Assembly: GCF_030698175.1 (NCBI RefSeq)
Contig: NZ_JAUYNT010000035.1
Span: 1 to 48,436 of the forward strand
Length of the DNA: 48,436 nt
Direction of reading: 5' to 3'
Source of the DNA: Pseudomonas sp.
GTDB taxonomy: Bacteria; Pseudomonadota; Gammaproteobacteria; Pseudomonadales; Pseudomonadaceae
Shown one piece after another: positions 44,032-48,436 of this stretch. Within the stretch, counting starts at the first letter, position 1. Each line of letters starts with the position of its first letter. The notes under the pieces are model-generated. The model saw only the letters and a list, made by a program, of their open reading frames with translations, made no database searches and was not told the DNA's origin. Made by a program: the position numbers and the translations under genes.

Positions 44032-44507
44032 GGCCTTTCTCCCAGTTCGAGTTGTGGTTGGGCGTGTTGCTGTACGTTGCCCCGGTGCCAGGCCAGCTCT
44101 TCAAGTCCGGCCTGGATGGCGGCTAGAGTGGCGCTGGCCTCGACGTTGTCCGAGTAGAACCCCATCAACTGGCCGGCAGCTTCATGCAGGGTGGCCTGCA
44201 AAGCCTGAATGTCGTGAGCACTGCTGGTGCGCCCGGTGGGCACGTCAATCAGTAGCTTGCCGCCGCTGCCTGCTAACCAGCGGGTGACCAGGTTGATGCC
44301 GCAGGCTTGCTCATAAGCTGGAATCAGCACAGCTGGCATGCGGCCGTTGGCGATCCACTTGTAGAGCGTCCAGTGATCATCCAGCCCCATCAGCGCAGCG
44401 ATGCGCTCGATACCGAAATTGAAGCGCTCTTTGGCGTGATGCTGGCAAAGCTTGAGAGCGTCGCGCAGTGCGATGGGCTGTGTGCGTTTCCATTGTGCTG
44501 GGGTCAC
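44028..44507 (-). CDS. Phage DNA-binding-like protein (159 aa)
   Basis: From GTG 44507, with GGAGG eight bases upstream, the 159-residue protein contains ERFNFGIERIAALMGLDDHWTLYKWIANG, a likely helix-turn-helix with specificity for DNA, and helices over the C-terminal half. It faintly resembles CII-type regulators of temperate phages, which is a guess. A frame extension to TTG 44549 is possible but less supported. The start overlaps the stop of a possible 37-residue gene. Confidence 0.7.
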   Translation of the reverse strand: MTPAQWKRTQPIALRDALKLCQHHAKERFNFGIERIAALMGLDDHWTLYKWIANGRMPAVLIPAYEQACGINLVTRWLAGSGGKLLIDVPTGRTSSAHDIQALQATLHEAAGQLMGFYSDNVEASATLAAIQAGLEELAWHRGNVQQHAQPQLELGERP

Positions 44508-44617
44508 TGGAAGGCCCTCCGCTGATGGGCTGGCATGCGTTCCAAACAAAAAGCAGGTTTGCTCATTGGCAACAGCGTTGCGCCACGCTCAAGCTGTTGG
44601 CGTGTATTCACCGACAT
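44504..44617 (-). CDS. Possible 37-residue leftward protein linking the operon
   Basis: ATG 44617 opens a 37-codon frame (MSVNTRQQLERGATLLPMSK...) whose TGA overlaps the GTG start at 44507 as GTGA. Its start overlaps the end of the larger frame at 44608. The chain of overlaps is typical of the rest of this operon and is the only evidence. No domain is seen. Confidence 0.35.
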   Translation of the reverse strand: MSVNTRQQLERGATLLPMSKPAFCLERMPAHQRRAFQ

Positions 44618-45096
44618 GAGGTGTCACCCGATGAACGAGGAAGCAATACGCCTGCTGAAACATGAGGGGCAAATTCATGCGCTGGCTCATGCTTGGTTGT
44701 TACTGGCTGCGCAGCTGGAGGTACAGGGGCTGAGTGAGCCTGAGCCGCTGGAGCGCTCGCTGCTGGCAACAAACTGGCAAGGGGCTCCGTTTGAGCCGCA
44801 TGCACACACGACGATGCTGTACCTGATCGATCAGATGGCTGAAGCGCGTGATAGGCGTCAGAGTAGGGATAGGTACCAATCAACGGGGCTCGATGAGTGA
44901 AGCCAAGCTCTTTGCGAGGCTCAGAATCGAGTGGCCGGCACGGATGAAGGCCTGTTGCTCGCAGGAGCACTTGAGCCTCGGTAACAGTAAGCAGGCATTT
45001 ACCATTTGCGCGGGTACTTTCCCTGAGCAAGGCTTCTTCTGCGCGCTGTTTCATCCAGCAGCAGCGACGCGGCTGTGACAAATTGGTAATGTTCAT
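44608..45096 (-). CDS. Possible leftward early protein (162 aa), antiparallel to a rightward gene
   Basis: ATG 45096, preceded by TGAGG eight bases upstream within the end of the gp16-like gene, opens a 162-codon frame. The first 70 residues look protein-like (KQRAEEALLRESTRANGKCL, TVTEAQVLLRATG), and the rest is Ala/Pro/Ser-rich. It continues the overlapping-gene chain of the leftward operon. It conflicts with 44631-44900 on the other strand. Only one may be expressed, or the true gene ends differently. Confidence 0.45.
   Translation of the reverse strand: MNITNLSQPRRCCWMKQRAEEALLRESTRANGKCLLTVTEAQVLLRATGLHPCRPLDSEPRKELGFTHRAPLIGTYPYSDAYHALQPSDRSGTASSCVHAAQTEPLASLLPAASAPAAQAHSAPVPPAAQPVTTKHEPAHEFAPHVSAGVLLPRSSGDTSCR
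44631..44900 (+). CDS. Possible rightward small helical protein within the early operon
   Basis: ATG 44631 with GAGGTG upstream opens an 89-residue frame (NEEAIRLLKHEGQIHALAHA..., then LLLAAQLEVQGLSEPEPLER and MLYLIDQMAEARDRRQSRDR). Composition and amphipathic helices look like a real protein, with GC-rich third positions such as CTG and GAG. It lies antisense to the leftward frame at 44608-45096, so its expression would oppose the operon. The family is unknown. Confidence 0.45.
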   Translation: MNEEAIRLLKHEGQIHALAHAWLLLAAQLEVQGLSEPEPLERSLLATNWQGAPFEPHAHTTMLYLIDQMAEARDRRQSRDRYQSTGLDE

Positions 45097-45103
45097 GCGC
45101 GCC

Positions 45104-45334
45104 TCAGGCAGCCAGTTGGGCGACAGAAAGCTTCATGCCCAGCTTGAGGGCAATTTCGTGGCACTTGCCACGTGTGGCCTTACGTTGGCCACCTAGCACG
45201 CAGTACACGTCGTGGCGGGTATAGCCGTTGGTCTCGGCCCAAGTTGAGATGGGCTGGCCGGCAGCCAGAAAAAAGGCACGCACCTGATCGGCGCTGTAGG
45301 GCTTGCTGGTCGGCATCGGATAGGGAACGTTCAT
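45104..45334 (-). CDS. BcepMu gp16-family small HTH protein (Ner/Cro position)
   Basis: The 76-residue protein from ATG 45334 (AGGAAG upstream) contains VRAFFLAAGQPISTWAETNG, then YTRHDVYCVLGGQRKATRGK and HEIALKLGMK. It matches the phage-associated BcepMu gp16 family as I recall it, with a helix-turn-helix around TNGYTRHDVYCVLGG. It is the first gene of the leftward operon, the place of Ner in Mu, so a Cro-like control role is inferred. Confidence 0.82.
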   Translation of the reverse strand: MNVPYPMPTSKPYSADQVRAFFLAAGQPISTWAETNGYTRHDVYCVLGGQRKATRGKCHEIALKLGMKLSVAQLAA

Positions 45335-45407
45335 GGGAGGGCTTCCTGTGTGCGTTAGAATTGCCAATTAGCATCCGCGTGGGGCGGTGCTAGTTGGTGT
45401 GTGATTG

Positions 45408-45436
45408 ATGATGGTAGATAAAACTCTACCAGTCAA
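45408..45436 (-). promoter_or_regulatory. Candidate early promoter with operator dyad between -35 and -10
   Basis: On the reverse strand TTGACT (45431-45436) is followed after exactly 17 bases by CATCAT (45408-45413), a fair sigma-70 promoter for the leftward operon. The spacer is filled by GGTAGA (45413-45418), six bases, TCTACC (45425-45430), a perfect dyad. A repressor bound there would block the promoter. A half-like TAGAT recurs at 45445. The cI-like gene starts at 45455, so autoregulation is also plausible. Confidence 0.6.
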
Positions 45437-45454
45437 GTCTGCGAGTAGATATTT

Positions 45455-46039
45455 ATGAACCTTGGGGCTCGACTTAAGGCTGAGAGAGAGCGGTTAGGGC
45501 TTAACCAAACTGACTTCGCAGCAGTTGCAGGAGCTTCGAAGCACGCCCAGATCAACTGGGAGAAAGGAGCTGCTGCGCCTAATGCAACTGCATTGGATGC
45601 TTGGGAAAAGCTCGGCTTGGACGTGCTTTATGTCGTCACGGGCAAGCGTCCCTCTGGCCTGTCGATGCCCGGCGATGTGGTGCGCGAAATGAGCCTTTCT
45701 GGTCAGGCCTTGCGAGAGTCTGGAATTGCTCTGGGGCAGGTGGTCGGGGAGCTGAAAGCGGCTGGGGCTATGCCAGGGCAAGCCTTGGAAGGCGTAGCTG
45801 GCAAATCAAATGTCTCGCCGGCGAGACATTTGACCACCGAGGGCACTGCCCCCATCGACCCCGAACGCCTCTCGCGCATAGTGGAAATGCTGGAAACGGC
45901 CGCACGCCTTGCCGGTCGTAAGTGGCAGGTCAAGAAGCTGGTTGCCGTTGCGGCCGAGGTCTACAACGTTCTGGCCGATGAGCCGGCCCTGGACGAACCC
46001 AAGGTGGAAAGGATTTTGAAGTTGGTAGTCAATCGCTGA
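45455..46039 (+). CDS. cI-like phage repressor with N-terminal HTH
   Basis: The 194-residue protein starts with a Cro/cI helix-turn-helix (LGARLKAERERLGLNQTDFA, AVAGASKHAQINWEKGAAAP, residues 3-45). Unlike LexA-type repressors it has no visible peptidase domain; the middle is helical and the C-terminal part (DPERLSRIVEMLETAARLAG...) is a small helical domain. Release from lysogeny may therefore not use RecA-stimulated self-cleavage. It diverges from the early operon and heads the rightward cluster. Confidence 0.85.
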   Translation: MNLGARLKAERERLGLNQTDFAAVAGASKHAQINWEKGAAAPNATALDAWEKLGLDVLYVVTGKRPSGLSMPGDVVREMSLSGQALRESGIALGQVVGELKAAGAMPGQALEGVAGKSNVSPARHLTTEGTAPIDPERLSRIVEMLETAARLAGRKWQVKKLVAVAAEVYNVLADEPALDEPKVERILKLVVNR

Positions 46040-46055
46040 AGTAGCAGGAGCTGAG

Positions 46056-46721
46056 ATGCATAGCGAAGAAGAAAAATTGGCCAAGCTGGCCGATAGAGTG
46101 TTTGAGGGTCTCAGTAGTCAGACCCTCGATGAGCAGCCGGCCTCCAAGGCCGGAATCAAGATCAAGGCCAACAGTGGCAACATCAATTTCGGCACTCAGT
46201 TCACTATCGGTGAGCGGGTGGAAGAGCGTGCCTTGCTGCCAGCCCAACGCAAAGAGCTGCACCAGTTGCGCGCCCAGTGCGAAGAGCTAGGTGATGACCC
46301 GCGTGATGTTTGGAGGGAGGTGCATACCCAGCTCAGCGTCACCAGCCTGGACGAGGTAACTGCTACGCAGTTTGTCCAGGCCAAGGGCGTTATCCAGGCA
46401 CGCCTTGAGCGTTTGCAGGAGGAAGCCGATAGGAGTCGCCTGGTCTCCAAAATCCTGCGCGCGGCTGATGAAAAGGATGCACGGCACGCTCTGAGCAACT
46501 TCTGCGAGCTGAACTTCGGTCGTACCCAACTGAATCTGTTGAAACGCGCTGAATTGCCCAGGGCGCTGGAGTTCATCTTGCAGTTCGAGGTCAGGCCGTC
46601 CGCGCCTGCGGTGTCAGCAGCGGTGCCTAAGATGGAGTTGAGAGAATTCCTGATCACCTACCACTGGAATTGTGCGGGCTTGTTTCTGTTCGGGCTGCTT
46701 GTCGGCGGCTTGTGGATCTAA
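46056..46721 (+). CDS. Membrane-anchored phage protein with ORF6C-like domain
   Basis: The 221-residue protein (AGGAG before ATG 46056) has a strand-rich segment near 33-50 (GIKIKANSGNINFGTQFTIG), then a helical region LLPAQRKELHQLRAQCEELG, DDPRDVWREVHTQLSVTSLD, EVTATQFVQAKGVIQARLER resembling the ORF6C domain of phage antirepressors. It ends in one C-terminal membrane helix (about 203-220), so it is probably a tail-anchored cytosolic protein. It lies 16 bases after the repressor and is likely co-expressed in the lysogen. Function is unknown. Confidence 0.65.
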   Translation: MHSEEEKLAKLADRVFEGLSSQTLDEQPASKAGIKIKANSGNINFGTQFTIGERVEERALLPAQRKELHQLRAQCEELGDDPRDVWREVHTQLSVTSLDEVTATQFVQAKGVIQARLERLQEEADRSRLVSKILRAADEKDARHALSNFCELNFGRTQLNLLKRAELPRALEFILQFEVRPSAPAVSAAVPKMELREFLITYHWNCAGLFLFGLLVGGLWI

Positions 46722-46739
46722 CTGGAAGGGAATGAAGTG

Positions 46740-47048
46740 ATGAAGAAACTAGGAATGGGGTTGATGGCACTGGCCTTGGTGGCTACGGCTCAGGCCGAAA
46801 CAATCAGCGTGCCCTGTGGCGAGTATGTGCAGGCCACAGGTGAGCCGATACCCTGCCAGGCGATACCCGCTATCAATATTGACCGAGCGGCTTACGAGGC
46901 CAAGAAGGTCGCGCAGGCCGGGGGCGAAGCCACACCCGAAAACGCCCCGTGGGCAAAGGCTGAGGCTGAGCCAAAGGCTGGAGAGCCAGGCGTGGAAAAC
47001 TGCGACATGCCGCCATGGATGCGCCCCGATAACTGCCCCGCCAACTGA
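46740..47048 (+). CDS. Small secreted phage-encoded protein with four cysteines
   Basis: The 102-residue protein from ATG 46740 has a clear signal peptide (MKKLGMGLMALALVATAQA) and a mature part with four cysteines (in ISVPCGEYV, EPIPCQAIP, VENCDMPP and PDNCPAN), plus Ala/Glu/Pro-rich middle. It is predicted to be periplasmic with two disulfides. No family is recognised. It lies in the repressor transcription unit, where lysogenic conversion genes often occur. A GTG one codon upstream is an alternative start. Confidence 0.7.
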   Translation: MKKLGMGLMALALVATAQAETISVPCGEYVQATGEPIPCQAIPAINIDRAAYEAKKVAQAGGEATPENAPWAKAEAEPKAGEPGVENCDMPPWMRPDNCPAN

Positions 47049-47127
47049 TTGCCAGATCGAGGGACTGTAAAAACTGACTCCCAGTATGCTGCCCGAATAA
47101 CTAATTCATGAAGAAGGAACCAACGGA

Positions 47128-47325
47128 ATGACGAAAGATCGTAAAGACAATGGCGGTGAACGGCGGGATGATAGCCGCCAGCGTTCAGATATCTTTGACA
47201 ATGCACGCGAGCGGAATACGGACTTCGGTGAAGGGCCACGTCGCAACGTGAATGATGTGGTTGATACGCTTTCACCACCACCACGCCGAGACAGAGGGAA
47301 CGAAAATGGGGGAAGTGACGACTGA
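47128..47325 (+). CDS. Small charged, probably disordered protein
   Basis: ATG 47128 with AGAAGGA upstream opens a 65-residue frame rich in Arg, Asp, Asn and Gly (KDRKDNGGERRDDSRQRSD-like). No hydrophobic core is visible, so it should be disordered. It overlaps the start of the membrane protein at 47306 by 20 bases. Support is the ribosome site and operon position only. Confidence 0.5.
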   Translation: MTKDRKDNGGERRDDSRQRSDIFDNARERNTDFGEGPRRNVNDVVDTLSPPPRRDRGNENGGSDD

Positions 47326-47833
47326 CCTTGCGGATCGCTGGCATCACATGCTGTTCGGTGTGCGCCGGTCGATTCGCTATCACCAGCGGCGCCGGGCGTT
47401 CTTCGACCGGCTCGACCAGTTTTCCAACATGCTCTCGGTGATCTTCGGCTCCGCAGCGATCTTCGGCATCCTGGAGAATGATTACAAAGCAGTGGCTCTA
47501 GTGGCGTCGGCGCTGGTTACCGTGCTGGCCTCAATCAACCTGGTCATCGGCAGTGCCCAACGTGCCCGCGTCCATGCGGATTTCATGCGCCGCTTCGTCG
47601 AGCTAGAAAAACGCATGCTGGAACCTGAGTCCGAAAAACGTCTGCACGAGGTGAGCGAAACCCGGCTGAGCATCGAAGCGGAAGAGCCGCCCGTGCTGCA
47701 TGTACTCAATGCCATGTGCCACAACGAGACCATGCGCGCCCAGGGGTACAAAAAAGAAGAACTAGCCAAGATTGGTTGGTTTCAACGGCTGGTGGCCCAA
47801 CTGTTCGACTTCCGCGAACACGCCATCCACTGA
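47306..47833 (+). CDS. SLATT-like two-helix membrane protein
   Basis: The 175-residue protein (GAGGGA before ATG 47306) has an N-terminal basic helix RSIRYHQRRRAFFDRLDQFS, two adjacent membrane helices (about 40-57 and 63-83: MLSVIFGSAAIFGIL and AVALVASALVTVLASINLVI), and a long charged C-terminal helix with FMRRFVELEKRMLEP. This layout matches SLATT-domain proteins, which are predicted pore-type effectors in nucleotide-signalled immunity. The match is to architecture, not a verified profile. A phage holin-like or superinfection-exclusion role is an alternative. Confidence 0.6.
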   Translation: MGEVTTDLADRWHHMLFGVRRSIRYHQRRRAFFDRLDQFSNMLSVIFGSAAIFGILENDYKAVALVASALVTVLASINLVIGSAQRARVHADFMRRFVELEKRMLEPESEKRLHEVSETRLSIEAEEPPVLHVLNAMCHNETMRAQGYKKEELAKIGWFQRLVAQLFDFREHAIH

Positions 47834-47866
47834 TCTCTTTAAACCCGATTAAAAGCGCTCCTGCAC

Positions 47867-47890
47867 CACGCCGCCGATCATGGCGGCGTG
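47867..47890. terminator. Hairpin between the accessory cluster and the lysis gene
   Basis: CACGCCGCC (47867-47875) and GGCGGCGTG (47882-47890) pair perfectly around a six-base loop. The following tgtatttc is only moderately T-rich, so termination efficiency is uncertain. It may separate lysogenic from lytic rightward transcription. The late gene ribosome site GCAGGAGG lies 40 bases on. Confidence 0.45.
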
Positions 47891-47941
47891 TGTATTTCTG
47901 GCGCCTGAAAATCTAAATCGGGCGCCTTTGCAGGAGGCGCC

Positions 47942-48430
47942 ATGCGATTCGATTCAACCCCTCGCGGTATCCGCAACTTCAACCCTGGCAACATCGACCG
48001 CGTTCCTGGCGTGCGCTGGCAGGGGCAAGCCGATGATCAAACTAGCGATCCACGCTTCGTCATTTTCAGCGGCCCGCGCTGGGGCATTCGTGCCCTGGCG
48101 CGTGTACTGATCACCTACCAGGACAAACGCCGCGCCGCCGATGGCAGCCGTATCGATAGCGTGCGCGAGTTCATCGAACGCTGGGCACCCGCCGTCGAAA
48201 ACGACACCAACGCTTATGCCAAAGCGGCGGCCAGTGCACTGGGCATTGGCTCGGACGATGAGAGTGTCGATGTGTACCGCTACGACACCATGCGCGCCCT
48301 GGTGCTGGCCATCATCCGTCACGAGAACGGCCTCGGCCCGCTACCCGGTGGCCAGTGGTATGGCGAACCGATCATCGCTGACGGTTTGGCCCTCGCTGGC
48401 ATCGTGCCAGGGGTGCGCCATGGCCGTTAA
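47942..48430 (+). CDS. Phage lysis/structural protein, muramidase-like
   Basis: The 162-residue protein opens with RGIRNFNPGNIDRVPGVRWQ, the NPGNI pattern of phage structural proteins annotated as lytic or muralytic, and continues with a helical domain ending RHENGLGPLPGGQWYGEPII. In BcepMu/B3-type phages the lysis genes lie here, between regulation and head genes. A perfect GCAGGAGG stands before ATG 47942. No signal peptide is visible, so a holin or other export route would be needed. Catalytic residues cannot be assigned with certainty. Confidence 0.72.
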   Translation: MRFDSTPRGIRNFNPGNIDRVPGVRWQGQADDQTSDPRFVIFSGPRWGIRALARVLITYQDKRRAADGSRIDSVREFIERWAPAVENDTNAYAKAAASALGIGSDDESVDVYRYDTMRALVLAIIRHENGLGPLPGGQWYGEPIIADGLALAGIVPGVRHGR

Positions 48431-48436
48431 TTGCAA
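48420..48436 (+). CDS. Start of the next rightward phage gene (partial)
   Basis: ATG 48420, with CAGGGG seven bases upstream, opens a frame (MAVNC...) overlapping the end of the lysis gene by 11 bases. Only five codons are in the window. Overlapping lysis genes are usual here, so a holin or spanin component is possible, but nothing can be read from the sequence. Confidence 0.4.

Larger units (their letters stand above)
36851..48436. mobile_element. Mu-like transposable prophage of the BcepMu/B3 type, left part (continues past the window)
   Basis: From about 36.85 kb everything is phage-like: a leftward transposition operon (gp16-like HTH, DUF3102, MuA-like transposase, MuB-like ATPase, DUF3164, GemA, Mor) and a rightward arm with repressor, accessory genes and a lysis/structural gene. 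The early operon points toward the phage end, as I recall for BcepMu and B3, not Mu. Structural genes and the right end lie outside the window. Completeness cannot be judged, but every early gene is intact. Confidence 0.9.

Overview
The window looks like a chromosome segment of a Pseudomonas species. It has high GC, the metK, tkt-epd-pgk-fba and creBC/creD loci typical of the genus, a PL7 alginate lyase, and several families of intergenic palindromic repeats. About the first 36.8 kb is host chromosome. From about 36.85 kb to the right edge it is the left part of a Mu-like transposable prophage that continues beyond the window. All product names come from reading protein motifs and gene order; no database search was possible.

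Host region. At the extreme left is the 5' end of a leftward gene, probably an insertion-sequence transposase lying just beyond the metK terminator. Next comes a leftward pair, an ArsR-type regulator fused to a SAM-dependent methyltransferase domain and metK, sharing an ATGA overlap and preceded by a 20+20 bp palindrome. Rightward follow tkt, epd, pgk, a MliC-like lipoprotein and fba, closed by a strong terminator: pentose phosphate, vitamin B6 and glycolysis/gluconeogenesis enzymes. Then come an exported alpha/beta hydrolase, two tandem periplasmic solute-binding-like proteins, a YgjP-like metallopeptidase, an HDOD protein, a CorA-like membrane protein, DUF2789, a YbaK-type deacylase, an NfeD/slipin membrane protease pair, a YhiN-type flavoprotein, a REC-REC-GGDEF regulator, the RNA helicase DbpA, two tandem HD-GYP genes plus a 3' remnant of a third copy, a retropepsin-like protein, creBC, a CBS-domain protein, creD, two small genes, a LOTUS-domain protein, a glutathione S-transferase, an exonuclease/DUF294 pair and an alginate lyase without signal peptide.

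Prophage. The transposition operon runs leftward from a BcepMu gp16-type small HTH protein through small regulators, a DUF3102 protein, a MuA-like DDE transposase, a MuB-like ATPase, a zinc-ribbon protein, DUF3164, GemA and a Mor-type activator. It ends next to the host junction. Most neighbours overlap by 1-10 nt, so it reads as one polycistron. Diverging from it is a cI-like repressor followed by a rightward cluster of an ORF6C-like membrane-anchored protein, a secreted cysteine-containing protein, a charged small protein, a SLATT-like two-helix membrane protein and a lysis/structural protein. An early region pointing toward the phage end is the layout I recall for BcepMu/B3-type transposable phages rather than Mu.

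Most promising leads: the repressor-linked accessory cluster (46.0-47.8 kb), the operator embedded in the early promoter (45.41-45.44 kb), the LOTUS protein, the ArsR-methyltransferase/metK unit with its palindrome, the two 169-bp MITE-like elements with 19-nt terminal repeats, and the overlapping antiparallel genes at 44.6-45.1 kb.
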